From: Corythucha ciliata
Taxonomy: Eukaryota; Arthropoda; Insecta; Hemiptera; Tingidae
NCBI GenBank assembly: GCA_038030265.1
Contig: CM075938.1
Coordinates: 22,297,009 to 22,361,008, forward strand
DNA: 64,000 bases
Direction: 5' to 3'
How positions within the stretch are numbered: position 1 is the stretch's first letter; each line of letters begins with the position of its first letter. Under the pieces are notes generated by a model that made no database searches, was not told the origin of the DNA, and saw only the letters and a list, made by a program, of their open reading frames with translations. Of this stretch, positions 31,746 to 42,813 are shown piece after piece. Both the position numbers and the translations under genes were made by a program.

Positions 31746-34700
31746 CTTAAACATCACAATCTACGAGTATGCAGCCTTTGCTCAGCGAACTCGAAACAGA
31801 TCACCGTTTGGGCCCTGTTAGTGCCATATGAGTGACCAGTCAAACAACCGCAGTCTCCAAGGATGGAAGCCGCAATTTTGGTTTTTAGTAGGCTGCTGGA
31901 GTGCTGGATAGGCAAACTCGGTCGGGACTCGTCGGATATAGCGCGGAAAAAGAGTCAACAAAGTTAAGTTAAGAGTTTTCTCCCTTCCATCCCTGGAGCT
32001 TTATTGAGAACTGCAGTGAGTCTTTAGTGACCAATAACCTTTTTCGCGTTTTTTGCGATGCAAAATTTCCAGTTTCACGGCCAATTTCTAAAAATATCGT
32101 GCAGTTTTTAAAGCCCCGAACGGCGAATTATCAAATTGTAGTATTTTTCCCCCTTCCATTCCTAGATACCGTGTGGCTCGTTGTTTGTACTGACCGCGAC
32201 GAATCCGACTTGCATCGCCAATGGTCCTCATAATAGAAGTTCAGTTTTCAACGCGCCGACCAGTGGGGCGATTTAGAGGGGATAAAAACTTGCTACGTCA
32301 TTTCGACAGTGAGTCAGGGCTCTTCTTCTTCACCTCGTTTTCCACTCAGCACACCCCCTCGCTACATCTCACGGTCATCCCCCCTCCTCACAATACTGAG
32401 CGTGAAGAAGAACTTACCAGGGAGTCATGTGTTCCAGGTTCTCACCTGGGCGATGACCAAGCATCCCTGACGAAGCTTTAACCGGTAGGCTGGCGGTGGG
32501 GGACGGTTATAGGAGAGGATTAGAGGCGCTCAACAATGATACACCTTTTGGAAAAATATCCCACTTCGACTAATAGTGGTGGGGGGGGGGGGTAAAAAAA
32601 ATGAAAGAAAAGAAAAGGCTATTTGCTCAGCATTGTATTAAGAAGAAATCACCCCTTCCAACACTCACCCTATCAATGCAAGGTCAATATTCTGTTTGCC
32701 CATCGGCTTAATAAAAAAAAAGAAAAAAATCAATAATCCAAACTAAAAGTTGCTTCAAGAACACTCAAGTCGCTTATTGTGCTATTGTAGTGACAGTGAA
32801 GTATTTTTTTTTTTCTTCCTCTTTTTAAGATAACTGCCTACCCCCGGGATGCCCCTTTCCATACATCGCCCCCGCCTTCTTTTATTCCTTTTTTCAAGAG
32901 GTCCAAACGGTACGGGGCTGACAATAAAGTAATGTTATGAATAATTGAATGCTCCTACAGCTTTTCGACTGTTATTCAATATTCACCGGTTTTATTTACC
33001 AAAAATGCGCTACACTAGAAACAGCTTATTTTTGAAGAGCCGGGCAAATTGGAATCACAATTGATTTTAGTTTGAACCCTTAATTATGTCCTTTCCGATG
33101 GGAGCTTGCCAAGTTTCACGAATAAGATTTATACTGGGTGGAGACTAACTGGCGGAGGGGTTGAAAGGTTTCAACTTCCGAAAAGGCCACCCCCACAGCT
33201 CTTTAAGATGACAAGGGCTTCGTTCTAAAGCTTCTATAACTTTGTTTAGTGGACTCAGCAACATCGTGGGTTCATGGGAAGGTGATTCGGGTGTGGATGA
33301 GGGGAGAGGGTGCTGTGTGGATGGTCAGTCAGGCGGGATTAAGTTTAAAAGGGTTCATTATTTTCCTAGAACAAGGCATCTGACCCAAAGGAGCCCTAGC
33401 TAAACGTCAAACGTGGGTCGTAGGCCCCAGACCTTCCCTGTCATCGTCATAATGGTATACCGTTAAACCTTTTGTCCCTAAAAAGACGTCAATGACCGAG
33501 AAAGGGGGTGGAAATAGTAACCGTTACAACACAGAGCGTGATTTCCGCATGTAAAATACCCCCCTCCCCTCACCAAAGGTCGACTCTATAGTTCCCAAAA
33601 CTTCAAAATTGCGCCCTTTTGGTAAAGCAAACCTCTCAGTGCGAAACTATCGGGTTTTCCCCGGGTTTGGGTTAGTGAATGGGGGAAGTCTTTGGAAATC
33701 GTAACATCACGCGATGACTTTTCTTTGTCCTTCATCCCGCGGGTGGTTCTCACGGGCCTGAGTTAAGCTTTTGTAGGAAAATAACTGGAATATCCTCAAG
33801 CGGTCTAATTCATCCTGTTTTCAAGTTGAGAACAAGTATAAAATATAGCGGAATTCATACCCCTCCCACCACTTCTTTTCACTGATTTTTCTCCAGCCAT
33901 TCAGTAAGGGTCACGCTTTGATTTTTCCCGTTTTCCTACAATGCACGCCCTTGTTCCCATCCCATTGTATTTTTCCCACCTGTGCATCCCCGAAGTTTTT
34001 GAGATGTTTCCATGGAAAAAAGACGATTTTATAGAAACCATCGGATAAGTGTTCTGCCCAAGAATCAAAGAATTTACTTTTCTGTTGCATGGGGGTGAAG
34101 CTGGTGCTTTCACTGCCAGAAATTTACGACCGAATGTATCACTCCTTCTCTTCCCCTCAATTTGAACTGTTTGGCTGGTACAAACATTCAATTCAGGGCA
34201 TTAAGCGGAACGAGGAAACTTTGTAGGGACGATATGGGACTAGTTTTGAAAAATCGATCATAAATGATTCGACTGTAACAACATACGAGCGAAACCCACG
34301 TCTCTCCCCTCCCACCCTCTCAGCATTGTACCGAGCGTCAACTTTACTCCCCCCGTTTGAAAAGGAGCTTCCTGCCTGGGCACAATACCAATTTCCACTC
34401 TATAAATTAAAGATAGGATTCAACAAAGGAATCGCTTACCTAAATCTCCACTAAACCCCTCCACCAGTTCGCATCGCGGATTCTCCTTTTTTTTCCCCGG
34501 GTCTCTGTCACGCTCTATCATCCCCCCCCCCATCCCATGCCACTCATCTTCCCCAGCGTTTTCAGAAAAGGCTCTTATAAGTTAAATGAAACGTGTATAA
34601 CATGTCAAAAGTGTCTCTTGTGTTATACTCCGGCACTGTGACATCTGTTCCTATTGTCTGTTCCCATTGGGATTGTCCAGGGCAAAAACAACCCTCGCCC

Positions 34701-36799
34701 CATTGTTCCTGTTCGTTTTCCTGGGGAGAGCCTTGTGTCGAGCACCTTTTTCCTTAGTTTGGGTCGCTTCGGGATTAATTTTGTCTGTTCCATCGATAAC
34801 TTTCATTCCTCGTGTTACGCTTGGTCTTCAAATATCCATAAAAAAGGTTCTTTTCACCCCCTGTGCTGCTGTACTCTAAAACGGATGTTGATTTTTCCTC
34901 GCCGATTGGTAGAATGCCCTGTTTGTTCCGGATTTGCCCTGCTAGTCTTGTTTGGAGTTCAAGAATTGAATATTGGAAGATTAAGGGTCACTCTGAATTG
35001 AAGGATTAGCCAGTTTCGTTTCCCGAGTATAATAATCACGTTAAATAAGTACCCAAATAAAGTTAAATAAGTCGAGCCCTGTCAATTTATCTTTCAGATT
35101 TAATCAGGCGTTTAAAAAAAGTTACTACAGCAGGCGGGTAGGAGGGGGGGGTGGATATGTGGGAACTTCAAAAACGAAAAATGAAGGGCCAGCCCTTGTG
35201 TATAGTATAACGGTCACCTACGCCACCCCTTGGAAGAAGAGCCCTGAAGAGTGAGAGAGAAAATTAGGAACTGGCTTTTTTTAGAAAAGAAAATCCCCCC
35301 CTCCCCCTTCATCTTCATACAGATCTCCCGGTCAGTATCATCATTTTTTAATTAGAACCGGCTTTCGTGTGAATAACGTTTCTCTTTCTCACTCCCTCTT
35401 ATCCCTTTAAGAGGACAGCATATTTCATAATTCCACCTTTTGGCTTTGCAAAAAAAAAATGTATAGAAGAGATAGGAAGATCACCCTACATCCTTCTCAC
35501 CGATGTCTCCCCCGCTTTAGAACATCCTTTTCATCTTATTTTCTATTCAGAGAAACTGGTCACAAATGGAATGGGTGGAAGAGTTGGGGGGGGGGGGAGA
35601 AGGATGTATTGGCAACTGTTGCTCCTTTTTGGCGCTGTACAATAACCTCAACTGGTCAAAACAACCGGTCATTTTATCTTCCCTCCCTTCTTTCTTTCAC
35701 GGCTACTGTTTGCAACGAACGACTTGAGATTTTTTTTTTTTTTTAAGTAGACAAGACGCGGGATTTTAGTGTTTATTACTAGTGAAAGGGTGGCCCATTA
35801 CACGTGAGATTCACTCTTTGAATTTCTCTTTCTATCATTTTCCTGAGTGTTTGCTTTTGCTCTTGTTGGCGAGGGAGGGCAGAGCGAATCCCTTGGTTAC
35901 GCGACGGTGCTAAGGACCCATGGTTGGTGGCAGCGGGGGGCGTGTATAGGGAGAGTTGGCAGGCACAAAAGGAGGCAGAAATTGCGGTTTTCATTAACAT
36001 CGGTGTTGACTTAGCGGTTGATTGGATTTGTGCCGGGTTCGCCCGGGTGGTGGGGAGGGGGTGCGACGGTGGAAAGAACAGGGGACGTTTGGTGGGTGGG
36101 TTGGGGGTATATCCGAAGAAGAAGCGAGGGTGGATGAAGAAGAAAGGAGCATTATTGTCTTTGGAGCCGGCAATGAACCGGACTAATAGGCTGTCACTAG
36201 CAGCCTATACTCCACACAGGCAACCCCTTACACAATCACAAGCCCATGGCTTTCTATGGTTGCATCAATGCCGAGTTTTTTATCCAAAAAAAAGGGATGA
36301 GAAGCTATGAGAGGATGAGCAAGGCGGGAAAAATAGAACGTAGGAAAACAATTATTGTTGGTAGAAAGACAGACAAAAGACACGGTGGGAAGGGTGGGGG
36401 GATGAGACGAGACACAAAAGGCTGACTATTAGGCAAATAAAGGGTTGGATGGGTTGCATTGAGTTCGATCCTCAATACTTTAGAGAAGATTGAGCTCGTT
36501 GAGCTACCATGGGGTGTAAATTAAAGCTGAACCTGGATTCATACCCCCACCGAAAGGAATTGTAATGAAAAAACTCTGAGCGTTTTCAATTCGTGATGTG
36601 GAAGTGGACTGCACCACCCCACCCCGCCACCGTTAATCATAGGCACTAAAACACAGTGGTGGACCAAAAGCATTTTGCTCCGCGGGGCAAGACCATCGAG
36701 TGACCCCCCCCCCCCTCACTGCTTAAATCGGGAAGAGTAATGGCGTGAAGGAACATCAATAGAGGAACCAGAATAGTGGAGGTCCTGAGACGAGCTGGA
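31746..36799. other. Long stretch without a recognised gene
   Basis: Unique-looking, with G/C homopolymers (12 G at 32581-32592, G run near 35587) and poly(T) at 35733-35745. Open frames at 34654-35001, 35459-35746 and 35924-36310 carry no recognisable domain. A sequence resembling a minus-strand donor (CCTGGTAAGT) occurs near 32416, but no exon can be supported. Confidence 0.45.
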
Positions 36800-36915
36800 G
36801 AAATTTCTCAGCGACCCCAAAAATCAATTTCACGGTGTTGGAGATCCAAATTCTGCCAAAATCTTCTAAAAAACACATTCTCATGGATTTAGACCTAAAT
36901 AAAACAAAATTTCGT
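36800..36915 (-). repeat. Family B patch (minus orientation)
   Basis: ACCCCAAAAATCAATTTCACGG and AAAACAAAATTTCGTGGAG are reverse-oriented family-B units. Confidence 0.4.
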
Positions 36916-38684
36916 GGAGTTGAGTAGGTTGAAACAACGGGACTGAAAAAAAAAAAAAAAAAAATAATCTGGTAAAAGATACCCGTACCTGGTTGACTTA
37001 ATCCGAAAATTGGTTTCAAAAAGTGACTACAATAATGGGGGGGGGGGGGGTAACAGAGACTATACAAATATAGTAAGTGTTTTATGGTTAGAATAACCCT
37101 GGTAAGGCTGAAACAACCTCACCCTGGTATGGTGAAATTCAACTTCATAAAGTATATGCAACCCAAAGTAGAAAGGAAACCATTTTTATAGTAAAATGAA
37201 CTAGACTGGATAGCTAGACAAACTAAATCGTGAATTAAATTCAACCCAACTGTTAAGTCAAATAACAACTATTTTTTAGTAGAATGTACTACGTTTGATA
37301 GTAAAATGAACTTAACGAATAGTTCTTCTTACTAAATCATAATGGTTACATCTACTTTGTGTCTGCGGTAGATTCAACCTCAGAATTATCATGAGTTCTG
37401 TTGTTTTTACCCAGCTCTTCATAACGAATAAATCTTTCGCCTTTTACCCAGCAGCCTTACTAAAATTTTAGTTCATGCTACTTTTTTATGGTGAATGCTT
37501 AAAATAGTTTATTCATCCCCTCTCCCCCCCAAGAGCTGTAAAAACAAGGTGATTGTTATTCTCTTTTGAGCATTCAGTAAAAAAAAAAGCAACAAAAGTG
37601 AACTCCTTTCATTTCATTTCATTCTGTTTCTTTCCAAAAAGCGTCGTCAGCATCAACATTCTGGTCCTCCTACCGGATTTGAATCAGCGACCAGTTAGCG
37701 ATGAGGAAAAGAATAAAATGGTATAAAAGGAGTTCACCTTTGTGGCTCTTTTCAAATCGAATGCACTAAAACAATTAACAATCAATATGTTTTAATAGCA
37801 TGAGGAGGGGGGGGGTGATAAACTACTTTAAACAAACTATGTTAAGGCTTTAATTCACATCCCCCCAAAACGAGTAAATGCATACCTATACGTTGTAGAA
37901 CGTGTGCAGCTTACCATCTCATAACCAAAAACTACGTAATGATACTTTCAATGGTACAAAGATCAGTGAAAAGGCAATAATCACGAAAAAGGCGATCAAT
38001 TTATTTTTACGTATGTTTACGCTAACAAGCGCATGCTCATTCAACCTCAAAAAAATGTAAATGCAGGAGAGGTAGAAGAAATTACAGCGGGCCTCTTAAA
38101 ATATCACACACTGATCTTTAGTCACAGTACCTAAACTTAAATTGTTCGGAATAGGACTAATCAAGACATTTACATCTTAACACTTTAAGTTTCATTACGA
38201 CCACAAGACGACTTCACCACTGCCCGAACAGTCACATACTGAACTGGGAAAAAGGCAGGCTTGGACAGTTGGAGTGTCGGACCCTACCAGCTTCTGAATA
38301 TTTCTTGCAATAAGGAACTTGAAAAATTTTCGGAATATTTTTTTTTCAAACAAATATTGAATTCTAAAAATATTGGTGAAAAATTTATTTACAAAAACAG
38401 AAAATTAGAATTTTAATGATTTTTTGAAAGCATGGATTTTCGAAGGGTCCCCCAACCACCCCCTCACCATGGGGCCGTCTTGTATTTTTCGGTACGTCAC
38501 GTTCCGCTTTCTTAAAAAGTAATTCTATGTACTTCTGATGCAAATTAACGGTTTGTGGTGAATCCAAGATTATTATTCGCCACATGGCAAACAAACAGTT
38601 TTAAATTTTAATACGCATACAGACAAAACTAAATACATACATACAAAATTTCATTTCAAAAAAATCATATCATTTATTATAGAG
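36916..38684. other. No gene seen
   Basis: Includes 14 G at 37037-37050. A stretch at 37080-37400 is rich in AACCC/AACTT words, like 45.9-46.9 kb. A tRNA-like B-box segment is listed separately. Otherwise AT-rich. Confidence 0.45.
37650..37715 (-). repeat. tRNA-related SINE-like B-box segment
   Basis: On the minus strand, GGTCGCTGATTCAAATCCGG closely follows the T-arm/B-box pattern of eukaryotic tRNAs, including the preceding GGTCGC. No complete cloverleaf or clear A box was found, so it is a SINE remnant or a coincidence rather than a tRNA gene. Confidence 0.3.
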
Positions 38685-38704
38685 GTACTAAATTACTTCT
38701 ATAA

Positions 38705-39232
38705 TTGGTGACCCCGACTAAAACCGAACAAAATTGCAAAAATTCAGCTCCCTTCGCTACGCAAACCATCCGGCCTTCAACTGCTCTGCGATATCTTCGA
38801 CGACGGCTCTTTATTTTCTTCTTCTCCTCCTTGAAACCTCACTCAGCAACAGGCTTCAACCATCAACTCATGGGCTCGAATAAGCACAACGCGCCGCTCA
38901 ACATCAACAACATTTTCCGGTCTTGCCGAACTCACCCGGCACCAGACCCCAGGTTCAGCTCCTCGGCTTCAGGACTCGCTTGCTCGAGGTATACTCGCAC
39001 GAGTCCTGGCCCTGCAGCAAGCTGAGTCCTCTCAACAACAACTCTCTTCAACTCGACGCACTGCATTTCTTCAGTCCTTAAATCGACGAGCAGCAATTAC
39101 CGAGCAACGAACTCCATTTCGCCGTCACTTAACCACCAACATCTCTACCGTTTCAAGCAAATTTTCAAACGATTCTCATTTTCTAGGGTCTTTCAGCAAA
39201 AGCCGCTCCAGCACCTTCAGGTGGACGTAGTT
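38705..39232 (+). pseudogene. Gypsy-like primer site and Gag leader fragment
   Basis: TTGGTGACCCCGAC at 38705-38718 matches the primer-binding site of many metazoan Ty3/Gypsy elements (TGG plus tRNA acceptor complement). The ~500 bp after it differ in base use from the AT-rich surroundings. They encode gag-like Gln/Ser/Arg-rich stretches (for example RILARVLALQQAESSQQQ-like wording around 38990), but no single long frame is intact. The putative LTR end lies just before 38705. A GAGACC-family element begins at 39244, where the similarity stops. Confidence 0.4.
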
Positions 39233-39243
39233 AAATTCGCGGA

Positions 39244-39412
39244 AGTGATGCACGAGACCGAGACCGAGACTTACGCATCTCGGTCTCGGTCATTAGCAAG
39301 ATTATCTCGGTCATGGTCTCGGTCTCGTACTTAAAAAGTCGCACTCGGTCTCGTCTCGTAAGTCTCGATCTCGTCTCGTAAGTCTCGGTCTCGTCTCGAA
39401 AGTATTGGTCTA
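39244..39412. repeat. GAGACC-family element, copy 3
   Basis: Starts AGTGATGCACGAGACCGAGA and continues with many GAGACC/GGTCTC hexamers on both strands, allowing extensive self-pairing. The opposite TGCATCAC end was not found, so the copy may be truncated near 39412. Confidence 0.6.
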
Positions 39413-39589
39413 ATGACAGAAGGTGGATGAGGGGGATCAAAACCCTTCTTCCTCCCACGGTTCACCACCGCCACCAAACCACCCATATGTTTAGAGTGAT
39501 TTTGACAGATCCCCTGTTACCCCGCCCTCTCCGGCAGCTGGTGGTCGGCTCTGGAGCATTTAATTTACCCCCCCCCCTCCTGCAAGTGA

Positions 39590-39790
39590 ATTAAGCAGAC
39601 CCCCCCCCCTGGAGCTGGTCAAATCCCTTTAAACATAGGAGAGGGGTGGGGTGGGAAGGTGGTCGGGGTGTATATGTGGAGTGGGAGGGATTTCGATTAC
39701 CTCCCCCTGAGAGAGGTCCCAGATCCGCCCTTGGATCTATATGCACACATTTTGTGGGCTATGTAAGGTCAAAATCAGTGGGGTGACACC
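39590..39790 (+). repeat. Dispersed repeat R1, copy 2
   Basis: GAGCTGGTCAAATC, GAGGTCCCAGATCCG and CACATTTTGTGGGCTATG are shared in order with the copies at 12.1 and 48.5 kb. Poly(C) runs precede it. Confidence 0.5.
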
Positions 39791-39833
39791 GTCATGGCGG
39801 GACGGGAAGAATCATTTGGGGGAAGTTCCCCGT

Positions 39834-39968
39834 TAGGCCCCTTTTACACGAGGAAGTTTTTTGAACAAACTAGCCATTTTGAAAAAAATTGACAGATGTT
39901 CCCTTCCTCAAATCATCAGATTGAACACATTTTTGAACACAAAACTTACTCGTGTAAAACAGGCCTTA
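39834..39968. mobile_element. Short MITE with TAGGCC...TTTACACGAG termini
   Basis: The left end TTAGGCCCCTTTTACACGAG and the right end, read inward as TAAGGCCTGTTTTACACGAG, form ~35-bp imperfect inverted repeats extending through AAGTTTT-TG. The 135-bp body has no gene. The head style is hAT-like, but the target duplication is unclear. The terminus at 20.78 kb is related. Confidence 0.65.
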
Positions 39969-40429
39969 GACTCGTACCAACGTAGCATATTATTCAAAAT
40001 AAGTAAACAGAGAAAGTGATCATATGGTGGCAGCATTGTTAATAAAAACACATTTTTTTTTTGTTTGCTGCTGTTTTAAATAGACGTCGACCATTTATTT
40101 TCAAAAAGTACTTGGAGACATTTTACGAGATTTTTTTTGTTTCTCGACTGTTTCCTCGCTTTTTCTTGCCATTTTGTCAATTTTGTGGCTACGAAAATCG
40201 AGTATTCAAGGTTACTATGCACAGAGGCCAAAGTGCTGGGAATTTAACATGCATAAATCAAGAAAAACCCGAAATTATAAAGGGGCTTTGGGAAGGGGGA
40301 GTGTATTGCCAAGAAGGGAGGGGTGTCCTAACATAACCTGACACAATGATAACAGCCCCCCGCGAGAAGAAACCTATCCACTTGGCGTCACATACCCCCA
40401 ACAATTATTGAGAGTGCCCCTTCTGTACG

Positions 40430-40640
40430 TTAGTGCAGTAATTATTCTATGGTCAAATTGCTACACTTTAGAGGGGAAAAAGGTTACATCCGATCCAAGA
40501 ATGGGCGTAAAAATGGGATTAACCCTAGTAGGCTAGTAATGGGTCTTGTCAAATCGCTGAAAACTTGTGTGGGGAGGGGGTTATTCTATGAGAGGGTTTT
40601 CGATCCCCACCTCTTTAAAAGGTCTCCGATTCGCCCTTTG
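40430..40640 (+). repeat. Dispersed repeat R1, copy 3
   Basis: Shares CACTTTAGAGGGGAAAAAG, GTCAAATCGCTGAAAACTTG, GTGTGGGGAGGGGG and GAGGGTTTTCGATC with copy 1 in the same order. Confidence 0.6.
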
Positions 40641-40840
40641 ATGCTTGATGCTATGTGTGTAAGTCACAGTATTCCAAACTTGAGAAATTAGAGGCACGCT
40701 ATTTCTGCACGAATCGAATTCGGGCCGGTCTTCGGTCCGGGCTAAAGACCCAAACCAGTTTCCCGAGAGGGGAGCATTAGATTGGGTTCATTTGTTGTGT
40801 AAAAAGATCTATACCGGCACTATGTGCATCGAGCTTTTTG

Positions 40841-40967
40841 GATCACACCGAGACCGAGACTAAGTCTCGAGAAAAGAGACTTAGTCTCGGTATCGTCTCG
40901 GTCCGGAAAATGCAATCTCGATCTCGGTCTCGATGCATCACTTTTTCTCGGTCTCGGTGCATCACTA
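40841..40967. repeat. GAGACC-family element, copy 4 (both ends present)
   Basis: The left end GATCACACCGAGACCGAGAC and the right end, inward TAGTGATGCACCGAGACCGAG, are inverted repeats. The interior is GAGAC/GTCTC-rich and forms nested hairpins (GACTAAGTCTCG / CGAGACTTAGTC). It is about 127 bp and encodes nothing. Confidence 0.65.
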
Positions 40968-41019
40968 ATTCGCGGCCTCTCTCAAGTACCGTCTGGACTT
41001 CACAGTGACTTCCAGTCTT

Positions 41020-42345
41020 CGTAGGGGGCTGATGGACCACTAACACGCTGAATTTCGGTCGAAAATTGCGATATGAATGAGATATGGTTGAGCTGTATAG
41101 GTGGTAACTTGTCTCTTTTTTGATTGATCGCATAAATCAGTGGTTTATGGTCCGTGAATATCGTGAACGGCTGGGTCTCGAGGATGTGGCAAAAGTTTTG
41201 AATCGCCGAATAAACAGCGTGTAACTCTCTATAGTAAGCTGGCCACTCCGTCTGGCGTGGTGTAAGCTTGTGGGAGAAAAATGCGAGAGGTTGCCAACTT
41301 TCGCCGATCCGTTGCTGGAGGCACGCACTAACGGCGACTTGGGAAGCATTTGTAAAAAGACCGAGGTGAGCTGTTGGATCGGGATGAGCGAGGAGGGTAG
41401 CTTGGGCATGATGTTGTTTGGAGGAGTTAAAAGTTTGGTCTAACTCAGGAGTCCAGGTGATCGGTTGGTTTCCGGAAGTCCAGAGAGGACCGCGTGAAGA
41501 GGCGCGAGAATGGTAGCCGCGGATGGCAGGAAGCGGCGATGAAAGTTGACCATTCCGAGGTAGCGGCGGAGACTTTGTGCTGTGAGAGGACGGTTGAAGT
41601 TTTGAAGTGCCTCGATACGTTCATGAGGTGTGCGTATGCCTTCTGAAGAAACTTCGAAGCCCAAAGAAAGTTTTGGGGTGCCGATGGTGCACTTTCCAGC
41701 GTTGAAGAGGAGGCCGTGTTCACTGAGACGTTTGAAAACTGCGCGAAGATGGGAGCGGTGTTCGTCGGCGTCTTTCGAAAAAATTAGAGTTTCGTCGATG
41801 TATGGCAAGCAAAAATCGAGACCGTGAAGGAGTTCGTCAATAAACCGTTGGAATGTTTGATCGGCGTTCCGGAGGCCAAAAATCATAAAGGGGAATTCGA
41901 ACAGACCAAGAGGAGTGGTTACCGCAGTTTTGGGGATATCATCCGGGTGACGGGAATTTGGTTGTACGCCTTGACGAGGTCAATGATTGAAGAGACGGAA
42001 CATCCACGGAGGCGATGAGAAAAATCGGGATATATGACGAACTGGATAGCGATCGGAGATTGTTCGAGAGTTCAAAGCGCGGTAATCGCCGCAAGGGCGC
42101 AAGCCGGCATCTCTCTTGGGAACCACGTGGAGAAGGTGACGACCAAGGACCATCCGAACGCCGAGCTGTGCCTGCCCGTATCATTATGTCGAATTCGGCT
42201 TTGGCTATTCGAAGGAGGTCGGGAGCCAAGCGTTTTGGACGAGAAGAGAGGGGTGGACCAGGCGTCGTGTTGATGAAATGAACCGTGTTGTGACGAACGA
42301 CGCAAGGGGCACCAGACGGTTGAGTCACTGATAAGAGTGAAAATT
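41020..42345 (-). pseudogene. Ty3/Gypsy reverse transcriptase and RNase H, decayed
   Basis: On the minus strand, RT begins near 42345 (RRLAPDLLRIAKAEF, then GPWSSP), breaks frame around 42130 and 41900, and continues as IFGLRNADQTFQRFIDELL and LPYIDETLIFS. In this family the catalytic box reads Y-x-D-D; here the second Asp is Glu. GMVNFHRRFLP precedes another frameshift near 41440. RNase H follows (41410-41040) with FTNAS in place of the usual TDAS, so its first catalytic Asp is Asn, and then FTDHKPLIYA. Protease and integrase are missing. It is a different lineage from the element at 58-63 kb. Confidence 0.85.
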
Positions 42346-42655
42346 CTAATTTGGTGGGCAGCTTGCTTTGTCTTCGTATAGATAATTTTAAGAAAAAGTC
42401 ATTTTTCTTATTATAAAGTTCCCTCCTGTGAATTAGTTCCTTTCTATAATTAGTTTGAAGTGAAATGGACCCCACAAAGCTAAGCTCATTCGCTGAAAGC
42501 CTTGTCGATGCTCTGCGAGACCGTTACCATGCCAAAATAACTGCACTTTGTGTCGACCCACTTGTAAGATTGTAAGCTCCTTATTTATTGAATTATCGTT
42601 AATGGATTTTGTTTTTTCCCTATTCGTTCGTATTCAGGAGCCTTGGATCTGTCTT

Positions 42656-42813
42656 CCACTGGAAGCGTTTTCGAGCGACGCTACAACGAGCGTTCATCCC
42701 AAAGGCTCAAATTGGATGTGACATCGTCGACTGCAGGCTTAGCTGCATTCAATTCAATATAAGGCTTTGAGATGTACGCTCGTTGTAGCGCCGCTCGAAA
42801 ACGCTTCCAGTGG
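42656..42813. repeat. Hairpin MITE-like element, ~158 bp
   Basis: The left arm CCACTGGAAGCGTTTTCGAG continues as GACGCTACAACGAGCG. The right arm is the complement, ending CTCGAAAACGCTTCCAGTGG at 42813. Arms are ~50 bp with few mismatches, and the loop is ~55 bp. The target duplication is unclear. Confidence 0.75.

Noticed and set aside
32400..32480. Possible small minus-strand exon ending in CCTGGTAAGT
   Set aside because: A donor-like word alone is insufficient; no acceptor or coding similarity was found.
34654..35001. 115-residue plus frame
   Set aside because: No recognisable domain and an overlapping frame of similar size; codon use is not gene-like.
35924..36310. 128-residue plus frame near a G-rich tract
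   Set aside because: Low-complexity Gly/Lys-rich translation without domain support.
36440..36480. GTTCGATCC word resembling a pol III B box
   Set aside because: Short match without the upstream A box or tRNA arms; expected by chance in 64 kb.
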